Below the pieces are notes generated by a model. That model had not been told where the DNA came from. It worked only from the letters and a program-made list of their open reading frames with translations, and ran no database searches. Of a DNA stretch of 64,000 bases, positions 27,145 through 36,404 are shown one piece after another (position 1 is the first letter of the stretch; each line of letters opens with the position of its first letter). This DNA is from Serratia nevei (GTDB taxonomy: Bacteria > Pseudomonadota > Gammaproteobacteria > Enterobacterales > Enterobacteriaceae), in contig NZ_CP149940.1 in assembly GCF_037948395.1 (NCBI RefSeq), forward strand, positions 3,162,001 through 3,226,000, given 5' to 3'. A program made the position numbers and the translations under genes.

Positions 27145-28452
27145 ATGAAAATAAGCAAGCCGCAGGATATTGAACGCAGCGCTATCAAGAAATTGACGCT
27201 GCATATTGTCCCCCTCATGATTTTATTGTATTTCCTGGCCTTTCTCGATCGCAATAACATGGCCTACGCCGCCAAAGCGCTGGAAGATAACCTGGGCCTG
27301 ACCGCCTCGGCCTTCGGCTTCGCCTCCGGGATTTTCTTTATCGGGTATTTTCTGTTTGAAATACCCAGCAACGCCGGCACCATTAAATTCGGCCCGCGCA
27401 TCTGGTTCGCCAGAATATTAATTTCCTGGGGCATCTTCGCGACCCTGCTCGGCTTTGTACGCACGCCGCTGGAGCTGTATATCTGCCGTTTTATGCTGGG
27501 CGTGTGCGAAGCCGGATTCTTTCCCTCGGTGGTGTATTACTTCACGGTGTTCTTCCCGGAAAAATACCGCACCAAAATTCTCGGCATGTTCATCATCGTC
27601 CAGCCGCTGTCCAACGCCGTCGGCTCGCCGATTTCCGGCTTTATTCTCAATATTCAGCATGATTGGTTCGGGTTCGCTCCCTGGCAGCTGCTGTTTATCC
27701 TCGAAGGGCTGCCGCCGATCGTCATCGGCCTGCTGATCCCGTTCCTGATCAAGAACTCGCCCAAGGACGTCGGCTATCTGAACGTGGAGGAAAAGGCCTG
27801 GCTGATGAGCAACGCCGGCCGCTCCAAATCCGGTTCTAAAATCACGCTGGGCGACTTCCTGAAAGGGATTAAAAACAAGAAATACCTGCTCTACGCACTG
27901 CTCAACTTCGGCATGGTGTGCGGCATTTATGGCTTCGGCACCTGGCTGCCGTCGATTATTACCGCCCTTTCCGGCAGCGATATCTTCCGCGTTAGCCTGC
28001 TGGCGCTCATTCCCTACGGGCTGGCCGCGCTGCTGGTGTACCCGTGGAGCCTGTGGGCCAGCAAAACCAAAAAGCTTGGCGTGTTCGCCGGCCTCAGCAT
28101 GGTGGTCGCCGCTATCGGCCTGATGGGGGCGGTGACATTTTTTAAATACGATCCGCTCGTCGCGCTGTCGTTCCTGTGCATCGCCGCCATCGGCATCTAC
28201 ACCGCCGTACCACCGTTTTTATCCATGCCCGCCAACATTTCCACCGGCGCGGCCGCGGCCGCCGGGCTCGCGGTGGTCAGCTGCATCGGCAATATCGGCG
28301 GCTTCGTCGCGCCTTATGCGGTGGGCGTATTGAACGATCTGACCGGCAGCAGCGCGCCGGGGCTGTTTTTCCTGGCCTCGTGCCTGCTGGCCACCGGGTT
28401 GATCTGCATTTTCTACTGCGCGAAACAGCGTGAAGGCGTCATCAATGCTTAA
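27145..28452 (+). CDS. MFS transporter, anion:cation symporter type
   Basis: This 435-residue membrane protein has about twelve transmembrane segments and the ACS-family signature FLDRNNMAYAAKAL after helix 1. CRFMLGVCEAGFFPSVVYYF resembles the family's helix 5 motif. Such transporters import organic anions, often hexuronates, aldarates or related sugar acids. The frame is open farther upstream with a GTG, but the ATG at 27145 gives the normal short N-terminus. It is 20 bases before the SDR gene in the same operon. Confidence 0.88.
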   Translation: MKISKPQDIERSAIKKLTLHIVPLMILLYFLAFLDRNNMAYAAKALEDNLGLTASAFGFASGIFFIGYFLFEIPSNAGTIKFGPRIWFARILISWGIFATLLGFVRTPLELYICRFMLGVCEAGFFPSVVYYFTVFFPEKYRTKILGMFIIVQPLSNAVGSPISGFILNIQHDWFGFAPWQLLFILEGLPPIVIGLLIPFLIKNSPKDVGYLNVEEKAWLMSNAGRSKSGSKITLGDFLKGIKNKKYLLYALLNFGMVCGIYGFGTWLPSIITALSGSDIFRVSLLALIPYGLAALLVYPWSLWASKTKKLGVFAGLSMVVAAIGLMGAVTFFKYDPLVALSFLCIAAIGIYTAVPPFLSMPANISTGAAAAAGLAVVSCIGNIGGFVAPYAVGVLNDLTGSSAPGLFFLASCLLATGLICIFYCAKQREGVINA

Positions 28453-28472
28453 CGAACAATAAGGAGTCAATC

Positions 28473-29234
28473 ATGGGCGATCTTGCAGGCAAAAAGGTCT
28501 TTATCACCGGGGCGGAACAGGGCATCGGCCGCGCCACCGCAGAGCGGCTGATCAAGGCCGGTTGCGACATCTATTTTCACTATCACAGCGACGAAAGCGG
28601 CCCCAAAGCGCTGGTGGCGCTGGCCCATTCATTGGGGCAAAAGGCCGCTTACGGCTACGCCGATCTCATCGATACCGACGAAACGCTGCGCTGCGTCTCG
28701 GCCGGCGCCGAGTTTCTCGGCGGCATCGACATTCTGGTCAATAACGTCGGCGGCATCGTCGGGCGCAAATGGCTGGGCGAGATCGAGCGCGCCTTTTGGC
28801 AAACCGTAATCGACGTGAACATGACCACCATGCTGAACGTGACCCAGAGCGCGCTGCCGTTCCTGAAGGCGGCAAACGGCGCCAGTATCGTCAACCTGGC
28901 CTCGCAGGCCGGCCGCGCCGGCGGGCACTCCGGCTCGCTGGTCTATTCCGCCACCAAGGGTGCGGTGCTCACCTGGACGCGCTCGTTGGCAGCGGAGCTG
29001 GGTGAATACGGCATCCGGGTGAACGCGGTGGCGCCCGGCCTGATCCTCGGCACCCGCTTCCATAATCGCCACACCACCCAAGAATCGGCGGAGGAAACCG
29101 TTCGCGCCATTCCGCTGGGCCGTGCAGGCACGCCGGACGACGTAGCGCGCGCCATCGCCTTCCTGGCAGCGGAATACGACGGCTTCATTTCGGGTGCCAC
29201 CCTCGACATCAACGGCGGCATCTACCGCATGTAG
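28473..29234 (+). CDS. short-chain dehydrogenase/reductase
   Basis: This 253-residue enzyme has the classical SDR layout: cofactor loop TGAEQGIGRA near residue 12, NNVGG near residue 90, catalytic Ser in NLASQAG, Tyr-x3-Lys in VYSATKG, and C-terminal GATLDINGG. The cofactor is probably NAD(P). It starts behind AAGGAGTC, 20 bases after the transporter. It likely oxidises or reduces the sugar-derived substrate taken up by its neighbour. FabG-like annotation would be misleading because the context is catabolic. Confidence 0.88.
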   Translation: MGDLAGKKVFITGAEQGIGRATAERLIKAGCDIYFHYHSDESGPKALVALAHSLGQKAAYGYADLIDTDETLRCVSAGAEFLGGIDILVNNVGGIVGRKWLGEIERAFWQTVIDVNMTTMLNVTQSALPFLKAANGASIVNLASQAGRAGGHSGSLVYSATKGAVLTWTRSLAAELGEYGIRVNAVAPGLILGTRFHNRHTTQESAEETVRAIPLGRAGTPDDVARAIAFLAAEYDGFISGATLDINGGIYRM

Positions 29235-29283
29235 TTCAACCGCGGGCGGCACGGCTGCCGCCCTTTCATTCAGGAATCGCTTT

Positions 29284-29700
29284 ATGATCAAATCCGCCAT
29301 CACCCACCCGCCGCTGCTCGCCGCGCTGGCGCAATGCGGGCATAAAACTCAGGTGCTGATCGCCGACGGCAACTACGCCTGCGTGACCCACGCGCCGAAA
29401 GACGCCACCGTGGTCTATCTGAACCTGGCGCCCGGCACGCTCGCCGCCCCGCCAATCCTGGAAAAACTGCTGGCCTGCATCAACGTGGAAAGCGCGGCGC
29501 TGATGGCCTGCCCGCCGGACTTCACCAACACCATCGAAGCCGAATACCGGCAGCTGCTGCCGGCGCAGTGCCCGTTAGAGCACCTGCCGCGTGAGGATTT
29601 TTATGCGGCGGTCAAATCGGATCGGACGCTGCTGGTGATCGCCTCCGGCGAACAGCGCCGCTTCGCCAACCTGCTGCTGACGGTGGCGCCGGTGGTGTGA
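29284..29700 (+). CDS. RbsD/FucU-family mutarotase-like protein
   Basis: This 138-residue protein starts at ATG 29284. It fits the RbsD/FucU family, whose members interconvert sugar anomers: ITHPPLLAALAQCGHKTQVLIADGNY, APPILEKLLACINVESAALM and REDFYAAVKSDRTLLVIASGE. The usual aspartate after GHG is replaced here by GHKTQ, so activity or substrate may differ. It closes the LacI/MFS/SDR operon, supporting a carbohydrate role. It converges on umuC with only 8 bases between stops. Confidence 0.82.
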   Translation: MIKSAITHPPLLAALAQCGHKTQVLIADGNYACVTHAPKDATVVYLNLAPGTLAAPPILEKLLACINVESAALMACPPDFTNTIEAEYRQLLPAQCPLEHLPREDFYAAVKSDRTLLVIASGEQRRFANLLLTVAPVV

Positions 29701-29708
29701 CACGCGAA

Positions 29709-30995
29709 TTATTTTTCGTCTGAAAACGTCCCCAGCCGCACCACCGGAATGTCCGCCAAGCGAGTGGTGTAGGCCGGCGACAGCATGTCACGCTTCATTT
29801 GCCACGGCTTGACGATCCCCTGCCCGGCGAACCATACGCGCCCACGCCCCTCCTGATTCAGGCGATCGAGGGTCGCCATCAGCCGCTCGCTGTTGCGGCG
29901 CGGCGGGCAGTCATCGAACAGATCGATCTGCGCCATGGCGGCGGCGCTGAAGTCCCCCAGCACCACGCCGCCCTTCAGGTAACGTCGCCCTTCCTGCCAG
30001 ATGCTTTCCAGCGCACGCACCGCCATGGCGATGATGTCGCGGCTGTCGTTGCTCGGCGTTTGCAGCCGGGCGGTGCCCATATTGCTGTAATACCCCTCGC
30101 CCGCCGAATGCGGGCTGGTTTTGATAAACACCGACACGTTGCGGCAGTAGCGCTTTTCCTGCCGCAGCTTTTCGGCGGCGCGTTCGGCATAGCTGCAGAT
30201 CGCCTCGCGCATGTGCGGGTAGTGCGTCAGCCGCTGGCCGAACGAACGGGAGCAGATGATCTGCTCTTTGGCGGCCGCCTCATCTTCCCACCGCAGGCAC
30301 GATTCGCCGCGCAGCTCGCGTATCGTGCGCTCCAGCACCACGCTGAAGGTTTTACGCGCCAGCCGGGTATCGCAGTCCGCCAGCTGCAGCGCGGTATGAA
30401 TGCCCATCGCCTGCAGCTGGCGAGTCAGGCGGCGGCCCACGCCCCACACCTCTTCCACCGGGATCAACGCCAGCAGCCTGCGCTGGCGCGCCGGATCGGA
30501 TAAATCCACCACGCCGCCGGTGCCGCGCCATTTCTTGGCGGCGAAGTTGGCCAGCTTGGCCAGCGTTTTGCTCGGCGCAATGCCGACCCCGACAGTCAAA
30601 TGCAGCTCGCGCCGGATGCGATCGCGCACCCGCTGGCCGAACGGCTCCAGCGCTTCGCAATGCGCCACGCCGTCCAGCCGCAGAAAGGCTTCGTCCAGCG
30701 AGTAGATCTCCACCGCCGGCGCCATCTCTTCCAGCGTGTCCATCACCCGGCGGGACATGTCGGCGTACAGCGCGTAGTTGGAGGAGAACACCGCGACGTT
30801 GCAGCGGCGCATCTCCTCTTTGATTTTGAAATAAGGCGCGCCCATCGGCACGCCCAGCGCCTTCGCCTCGGCGCTGCGGGCGATCACGCAGCCGTCGTTG
30901 TTGGACAGCACGATCACCGGCCGCCCGCGCAGATCGGGCCGAAAGATGGTCTCGCAGGAGGCATAGAAGCTGTTGACGTCTACCAGGGCGAACAT
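29709..30995 (-). CDS. umuC: DNA polymerase V catalytic subunit UmuC
   Basis: This 428-residue Y-family polymerase carries out error-prone translesion synthesis with UmuD'. The catalytic start FALVDVNSFYASCE, the SLDEAFLRLDGV active site near residue 100 and GVGIAPSKTLAKLANFAAK are intact. Length is close to E. coli UmuC (422). Unusually, umuD is not directly upstream: it lies 5.4 kb away, beyond an iron-signalling cluster. A LexA box of its own lies 52 bases before the start, so it can be SOS-induced independently. Confidence 0.96.
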   Translation of the reverse strand: MFALVDVNSFYASCETIFRPDLRGRPVIVLSNNDGCVIARSAEAKALGVPMGAPYFKIKEEMRRCNVAVFSSNYALYADMSRRVMDTLEEMAPAVEIYSLDEAFLRLDGVAHCEALEPFGQRVRDRIRRELHLTVGVGIAPSKTLAKLANFAAKKWRGTGGVVDLSDPARQRRLLALIPVEEVWGVGRRLTRQLQAMGIHTALQLADCDTRLARKTFSVVLERTIRELRGESCLRWEDEAAAKEQIICSRSFGQRLTHYPHMREAICSYAERAAEKLRQEKRYCRNVSVFIKTSPHSAGEGYYSNMGTARLQTPSNDSRDIIAMAVRALESIWQEGRRYLKGGVVLGDFSAAAMAQIDLFDDCPPRRNSERLMATLDRLNQEGRGRVWFAGQGIVKPWQMKRDMLSPAYTTRLADIPVVRLGTFSDEK

Positions 30996-31046
30996 GGTTG
31001 CCGACCTTTCATCGTCAGTGGGTTGTTATTCATAACGGCACCAGAT

Positions 31047-31066
31047 TACTGTTCATACATACAGTA
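31047..31066 (-). promoter_or_regulatory. LexA box of umuC
   Basis: TACTGTTCATACATACAGTA matches the CTG-N10-CAG LexA consensus with fully symmetric outer bases. It lies 52 bases upstream of umuC, where UmuC would normally be preceded by UmuD. Confidence 0.85.
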
Positions 31067-31175
31067 TTTGTATTTTTCTGGCGACGATCAAGTAGAAACC
31101 ACCCCATCGCTGCTATCCGTTTGATGCGCTTTGGCTTTTAACTCAGCCTCCGTTTACCTAGAGCCGAGTTTTTCA

Positions 31176-31994
31176 TTAATGGCGAACTTCACGCAGATCG
31201 AAACGAATCGGAATGGTCACGCTGAATTCCGCCTGCCCCGCTGCGATCTCGTTGCCGGGTGCGGGCAGTGGAGAAGCGCGCTGCGGTAACTGAAGCGCCT
31301 CCCGGTCGAGCGAAGCAACCCCACTCGATCGCAATAGCTTCACACCCAGCACGTTCCCCTGTCGATCCAACGTCACGGCAAACTGAACAATACCCTGGCG
31401 CTGCTGGCGTACCGCCAGAGCCGGGTAGCGTTTGAAACGGCTCAAATGCGCCAACAGCAGGCCGCTCCAGACCGAGGCATCCTGACTCGGCTGCGACGCC
31501 ACGCTGGTTTGCGGCGCGGCAACACGCTTTCCATCCAGAGACGGCGGCGCGCTGGTGCTTGATGCTATTGAGCTTGCAGACGCTATTTTTTCCTGTTCCT
31601 CCTGCCTTGGGCGCGGCGGTTCCGTTTTCGGTCTGATGGGATCGTTCCGTTGTCCTTTAGCCTTGCTCTGCCGCTCCGTCGCACGCGGCGCATGAATCAG
31701 CGGAGGCATCGCCGCCTCCGGTTCCCGATTGGCCTGCCGTTGCGCCACCGCCTGCACCTGGCGCACGCCGGTCGGCATCGGCTCTGCGTTGGGGGTCGAT
31801 TCCGCCTGCTCGGCAACCATCATCAACACCATCGGTTGCGCCGCGGGCAGCAACGGTGGCGCCAGGTGATAACCAAGGCCAAGCAACAACGCACCATGCA
31901 GACCCAACGCCAACACATTGGCGGTAGCCCAGCGCAATCGCCCGCCTGTAGGCGGTAAAGATAAATCGGCAGGTAATACGTTGTGATTCAACAT
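31176..31994 (-). CDS. TonB-like energy transducer
   Basis: This 272-residue protein has a single N-terminal membrane segment (about residues 20-42), a long proline- and charge-rich periplasmic linker and a C-terminal TonB domain (about 180-272; FKRYPALAVRQQRQGIVQFAV and LLRSSGVASLDREALQL). It should transmit proton-motive force to an outer-membrane receptor, most likely the STN-type receptor nearby. The arrangement resembles HasB in the S. marcescens has heme locus, but the hasA, hasD and hasE genes are absent here. It is 162 bases downstream of the FecR-like gene. Confidence 0.85.
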   Translation of the reverse strand: MLNHNVLPADLSLPPTGGRLRWATANVLALGLHGALLLGLGYHLAPPLLPAAQPMVLMMVAEQAESTPNAEPMPTGVRQVQAVAQRQANREPEAAMPPLIHAPRATERQSKAKGQRNDPIRPKTEPPRPRQEEQEKIASASSIASSTSAPPSLDGKRVAAPQTSVASQPSQDASVWSGLLLAHLSRFKRYPALAVRQQRQGIVQFAVTLDRQGNVLGVKLLRSSGVASLDREALQLPQRASPLPAPGNEIAAGQAEFSVTIPIRFDLREVRH

Positions 31995-32156
31995 GGAAAA
32001 CGATACTCAGGTTAAGCGTGAAACCGACCAACGTACGCAACGGTCACGACGGTCGGGGCATGTCAGAAAAGTCGTTTAGGCACGCGGTACCGGGCAGGGA
32101 AAGAGAAAAAACAGGCCAATCAAGAAGGAAAAATACAAATGGCAGAGTAAAAAACT

Positions 32157-33074
32157 TTAGGATACGGTGATGAAGTATTTTGACAGCATATTTATCCTAA
32201 CCGGCAGCGCACCGGGCAGAGCCGCAATGACGCGCTCGGGGTCAGCCAGCGGAAACGCGCCGGAGAGCCGCAGGCCGGCGACCTCCGGCCGGCAGCGAAT
32301 AACGCCCTGACGATAACGCCCCAGCTCCATCAGGAAGTCGTCCAACCGCATGTTGTCGGCCAACAGCATGCCTTGCCGCCAACCGGGCTCTTGCGTCACG
32401 CGATACGGATCGCCAATGCCTTGCCGGCTTAATCTGCCGCCCTGACCGGCGTTGAGCACCGCGTTCCGATGCGCCGGCGAAAGGATCGTGACTCGGCCAA
32501 GATAAACGGCGATATCACTGTAGGTTTCCCACAGGCGAACGCTGAAGCGAGCAGCCTGCGCCACGATCTCGCCCTGCGGCAGCCTCACCGTCAACGCGCT
32601 GCTTTCCGGCGGCAGATTCACCATCATTTCGCCTTCCAGCAATGCGGCCTGCTGACGGCTGACGTTGACCGCCGTTTGCGTGTTCAGCATCAACTGCGCG
32701 CCATCCGCCAACGCGACGGTTTGCTGCTCCCCCACCGCCGTGCGGTAATCCGCCAGCCAGGGGCGCCATGGCAGCGCGCCAGAACCGATGCCAACCGACC
32801 CCACCACGCCGATGGCCGCCAGGCTTCTCAGCAACCGACGGCGCTGTGGGTTTGGCAACTGCGACAGACTACGCTGCGCCGCCGCCCCGTTAAGCAGAGA
32901 AAAACGGGATGAAAACGCGGCGATATGCCGCCAGGCGCGTTCATTTTCCGGTTTCGCCTGATACCAACGCCGCCAGTTTTCCCTATCCGCGTCGCTTGCC
33001 TCTTCCGACATCAGCTGGGTTAACCAGGCGGCGGCCTCACGCGCGCTCTGCCGATCGATATCCGATTCCATCAT
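32157..33074 (-). CDS. FecR-like anti-sigma factor
   Basis: This 305-residue protein has the FecR layout: an N-terminal cytoplasmic part with REAAAWLTQLMSEEASDADR and WRRWYQAKPENERAWR, one transmembrane segment near residues 85-105, and a periplasmic FecR domain (TAVGEQQTVALADGAQLMLN, GEMMVNL). It should hold the adjacent sigma factor and receive the signal from the receptor's STN domain. It begins 17 bases after the sigma gene stop, on the same strand. Confidence 0.9.
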   Translation of the reverse strand: MMESDIDRQSAREAAAWLTQLMSEEASDADRENWRRWYQAKPENERAWRHIAAFSSRFSLLNGAAAQRSLSQLPNPQRRRLLRSLAAIGVVGSVGIGSGALPWRPWLADYRTAVGEQQTVALADGAQLMLNTQTAVNVSRQQAALLEGEMMVNLPPESSALTVRLPQGEIVAQAARFSVRLWETYSDIAVYLGRVTILSPAHRNAVLNAGQGGRLSRQGIGDPYRVTQEPGWRQGMLLADNMRLDDFLMELGRYRQGVIRCRPEVAGLRLSGAFPLADPERVIAALPGALPVRINMLSKYFITVS

Positions 33075-33091
33075 GGGTTCCGCACTTGTCG

Positions 33092-33604
33092 TTACGCCGC
33101 CAATGCAAAGAAACAGTGCAAATTGGCACGCTGCAGATATTGTTTCACCGAGCTGCTCGACACCCGCAAACGTTCAGCGATGTCGCAATAACGCATGCCC
33201 TGCAGGTGCGCCAACAGGAAGGCCTCACGGACGTGCGCCGGCAATCCGTCCAACGCCTGATCCAACTGTTCGAGCATTTCGAGGGTTTGTTGACGGACTT
33301 CCGGCGAGGGTTCCTCGATCGCCGGCAGCTCGCTCAAGGCCTGCAGATAGCTCTCTTCGATTGTTTTACGCCGGTAATAATTCGCCACCAGCCGGCGCGC
33401 CACGGTCGCCAGGAAGGGGCGTGGTTGCCGAATGGCAAGCAACTGCGGGCTCAGTAAAATACTGATGAACGTATCCTGCGCCAGGTCTTCGGCGTGATGC
33501 GCGCACCCGACCTTCTGTCTCAGCCAATGGCATAGCCAACTGTGGTGCTCAAGGTAAAGCTGTTGAGCAAACCCGTTGGCTGCCGCGGCCTCTTTCCTCG
33601 CCAT
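33092..33604 (-). CDS. ECF sigma factor, FecI type
   Basis: This 170-residue sigma factor has region 2 (HHSWLCHWLRQKVGCAHHAE, AEDLAQDTFISIL) and region 4 with a helix-turn-helix (MRYCDIAERLRVSSSSVKQY). It belongs to the iron-starvation FecI group by sequence and by its FecR-like partner directly downstream. A near-perfect Fur box lies 28 bases upstream, so transcription should rise when iron is scarce. Its own target promoter is probably that of the receptor gene upstream, by analogy with FecI and HasI. Confidence 0.93.
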   Translation of the reverse strand: MARKEAAAANGFAQQLYLEHHSWLCHWLRQKVGCAHHAEDLAQDTFISILLSPQLLAIRQPRPFLATVARRLVANYYRRKTIEESYLQALSELPAIEEPSPEVRQQTLEMLEQLDQALDGLPAHVREAFLLAHLQGMRYCDIAERLRVSSSSVKQYLQRANLHCFFALAA

Positions 33605-33631
33605 TCAACAACACCGATTGATAATGAGATT

Positions 33632-33650
33632 GAAAATGATAATCATTATT
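33632..33650 (-). promoter_or_regulatory. Fur box upstream of the ECF sigma gene
   Basis: GAAAATGATAATCATTATT matches 17 of 19 bases of the GATAATGATAATCATTATC consensus. It is centred about 36 bases before the sigma start, and further GATAATGA-like half-sites adjoin it. Confidence 0.88.
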
Positions 33651-33736
33651 ATTTTAAAAATGTAACTTCTGTGTCAAGCGATTGCTGATGATTTATAAAC
33701 GGCGAAAAAGTAGGGAAATACGGGAGAGAAAACGTG

Positions 33737-33757
33737 AAAAGGGGCCGAAATGGCCCC
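33737..33757 (-). terminator. terminator after the receptor gene
   Basis: GGGGCC and GGCCCC arms with a 5-base loop, followed on the minus strand by TTTT, lie 15-35 bases after the receptor stop. Confidence 0.6.
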
Positions 33758-33771
33758 TGTCAGCAGGATAT

Positions 33772-36309
33772 TCAGAAACGTTGACTAACGCTAAACTTGA
33801 TGTTGCGCCCTACGCCGGACACCGATTCGCCCAGGTAAGGGTAATAATCACGGTTGAACAGGTTGTCCACCGCGACGCGAGCTTCGAAGCCCTGCAAACC
33901 GCTGGGCTGCCACGAGGCGAACAGGCCGTGCAATGCATAACCCGAGGTTTTCGGCAGCGCCCAGACAACGGCCATCGGATCGCCGTCGGCCGGTGAACGA
34001 TCCTGTTTACGCACAAAATCGCCGGTCCAGCCGAAGGCCATGTCCCACTGCGGCACTTTCATGCCCAGCATCGCGTGTGCCGTAACGGGTGGAATTTCGG
34101 CAATCCAGGTTTCGCTGCCCCACGGATCGCGTGGTGAAGCGTCGCGTTTGCCGCGAATCGAGGAGAACGACAGGCTGCCGAACAGGCTTTCGCTGTCATA
34201 AAACGATTCGAGCTCCACGCCCTCAATGGTATAGCCCGGCAAGTTGCGATAGTTCGACAACGGTTGCCCACATTGGCCACCGTGCCGTGCGGCGTCGCAC
34301 ACTACGCCGCGACGATAGAAAATCTCGTCCTTGCCGCGATTGCGGAACAGCGTAGTGCGGATCTGCAGACTGTCCCGCGCCATCAACACATCGTTGAAGT
34401 CCAGCACCGCGCCGAGACGAACGCCCGTCATGCGTTCCACCTGCAGGCCGCGGCTGGTGCCGGGCACGCTGGAAGCGGCGTATTGCACTTCGTACTGTTC
34501 GTCGATCACCGGAGCGCGCCAGGTGCGGCTGACGTCGGCAAACAGGGACAGATTCGACGTCGCTTTCCACATCACGCCCAAATGCGGCGACCAGCCGGTA
34601 TAGGTCACGCTGCTGTAATCATGGCCCACGAGCGGATCGCTGTCGTTATAGCGCGGAGCTCGGTTCGGTTGCCCGGTGTTGGTCACGTGATCGTAACGCA
34701 CGCCCGGCGTCACGGTCAGGCTGCCGAAGCTGACCGCATCCTGCAGATAAACGCTGCGGGTTTCCTGTTCGCCCGCCGGCATGTAATACGGCTGGAAATA
34801 GCCGTAGTTGTAACTGGCGTTTTTCACCTGTGATGGGTAATACATCAGGGTATCGCGCTGATGTTTATGCCAACGCGCGCCGAGCAACAGCTTGTGCTCC
34901 AGCGGCCCGCTGGCGAAACGGCTTTCATTGCTGACGTCAAACTGCCGATCGGTATAGTTCACCCAGCTTTCATTGCCCAGCGTACCGAGATAGCTGAACT
35001 TTGAAGCGGAATCCGGCCGCTTGTCATGCTGCTCTGTCTTCGAATAGGCGTAAGACAGCGTCAGATTCAGCAACGGCTGCGCTTCCGGCGCCAGATTCCA
35101 TTTCACCGAGTAATTGGTGTCTGTCTGGTCGCGATACACCAGAATGCGGCGCCACGCTTCTTCCCGGCCATATTTATCGATATCCGCCTGGCTGGGCGCG
35201 GCGATATCGTCCCGCTTGGCGGCAAAAGGCTGCCAGCCATCGGAATCGGAGCGCATTGCCGACAGCGTCAGCGTTTGCGCCTCGCTCAGATAAATATTGG
35301 TTTTTAACAGATAGGAAGCCTGATCGTTGGCGGAATAGGCAAAGCGCGTGCCGTCCGGCCGCTTCAGGTTGCCGCCGTCACGCTTGCTCATGTAGATCAA
35401 ACCGTCGGCAAATCCTTCCGGCGTACGGCCGTACAACGCGCCGCTGTAAATGCCCTGGCGATCGTTGGTGTGGTAGCTGTACTTCAGCAAGCCGCCAAAA
35501 TCTTCGCCCGGCAGCAGCATATCCCCGGCATCTTTGGTCTCCAGCGTAATGGTCCCGCCAAAGCCGCCATTGCCGTTCAACAGATTGTGCGGCCCCTTAT
35601 CGACCTCAACCTTTTTCAGCAGTTCGGGTTCGATGAATACCGAACCCTGCCGATATTTCTCAAATCCCTTCGGCGCGCCGTCCAGCACCACCTTCACATC
35701 TTCCATGTCGCCCATGCCCCAGATATTCAGGCTTTGGCCGCCCGGGCGCGGCGATCCCGCCATCCCTACGCCGGGCAAGCGATCAAGCAAACTGGCGATG
35801 TTATCGGCCTGTACGCGTTCGATGTCTTCTTTATCCAGTACCGAACGGCCGGCGGCGACGCTGTCGGACAAACCGCCGACCACCGACAGTTCCGGTATCG
35901 TCAACGGCTGAACCGGCCCGGCGTCGACCAACCGATATCCCTGTGCGGTTTGCTGAGCGCGCAATCCGCTGCCCGCCAACAGCGTATTGAACGCGTCGGT
36001 GAGGCGATAATGTCCCTGCAGGCCCGCGGTGCTTTTTCCACGCGTCTGTTCGGGCGTGAAAATCACTATCACGCCGGCCTTAGCGGCCGCCGTCTGCAAG
36101 GCGGGCGCCAGATCACCGGCGGGAATGGCGAAGGAAAGGATAGCGGGCTGTTCAACCGCCGAGGGTGGTGCCGACGCACCGGGCGCCGCCATCGCGGAGG
36201 TGAGCATGCCCGATAGTGCGCATCCTATCCCGATAGCGACGCGTTTCCCGGTCATGCGTTTGGCTGATGTGAACGTACGCCCTGCGCCGTTCTTGTTTTT
36301 TATGGCCAT
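33772..36309 (-). CDS. TonB-dependent transducer receptor with STN domain
   Basis: This 845-residue outer-membrane receptor has a long signal region, an STN signalling domain (about residues 55-130; LSFAIPAGDLAPALQTAAAK), a probable TonB box (PLTIPELSVV), a plug (about 145-270; LDRLPGVGMAGSPRPGGQS) and a beta-barrel ending in IKFSVSQRF. Plug and barrel features resemble heme/hemoglobin-type receptors such as HasR and HgbA, but a siderophore ligand is not excluded. With the FecI/FecR pair and TonB-like protein downstream it forms a cell-surface signalling system. Confidence 0.85.
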   Translation of the reverse strand: MAIKNKNGAGRTFTSAKRMTGKRVAIGIGCALSGMLTSAMAAPGASAPPSAVEQPAILSFAIPAGDLAPALQTAAAKAGVIVIFTPEQTRGKSTAGLQGHYRLTDAFNTLLAGSGLRAQQTAQGYRLVDAGPVQPLTIPELSVVGGLSDSVAAGRSVLDKEDIERVQADNIASLLDRLPGVGMAGSPRPGGQSLNIWGMGDMEDVKVVLDGAPKGFEKYRQGSVFIEPELLKKVEVDKGPHNLLNGNGGFGGTITLETKDAGDMLLPGEDFGGLLKYSYHTNDRQGIYSGALYGRTPEGFADGLIYMSKRDGGNLKRPDGTRFAYSANDQASYLLKTNIYLSEAQTLTLSAMRSDSDGWQPFAAKRDDIAAPSQADIDKYGREEAWRRILVYRDQTDTNYSVKWNLAPEAQPLLNLTLSYAYSKTEQHDKRPDSASKFSYLGTLGNESWVNYTDRQFDVSNESRFASGPLEHKLLLGARWHKHQRDTLMYYPSQVKNASYNYGYFQPYYMPAGEQETRSVYLQDAVSFGSLTVTPGVRYDHVTNTGQPNRAPRYNDSDPLVGHDYSSVTYTGWSPHLGVMWKATSNLSLFADVSRTWRAPVIDEQYEVQYAASSVPGTSRGLQVERMTGVRLGAVLDFNDVLMARDSLQIRTTLFRNRGKDEIFYRRGVVCDAARHGGQCGQPLSNYRNLPGYTIEGVELESFYDSESLFGSLSFSSIRGKRDASPRDPWGSETWIAEIPPVTAHAMLGMKVPQWDMAFGWTGDFVRKQDRSPADGDPMAVVWALPKTSGYALHGLFASWQPSGLQGFEARVAVDNLFNRDYYPYLGESVSGVGRNIKFSVSQRF

Positions 36310-36404
36310 GAAGGATTCCCCTGAGTGTATTGAACTGGAAACTCAGTAGAGAGGTCACGCCAACGAAAAGATCGGGCAGAAAAAAATGAAAAAAAGGACC
36401 GAAG

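Noticed and set aside
31176..36309. complete has heme-acquisition operon
   Set aside because: The regulatory and receptor genes resemble has, but no hemophore (hasA) or type I exporter (hasD, hasE) genes are present, and the receptor is not clearly HasR.
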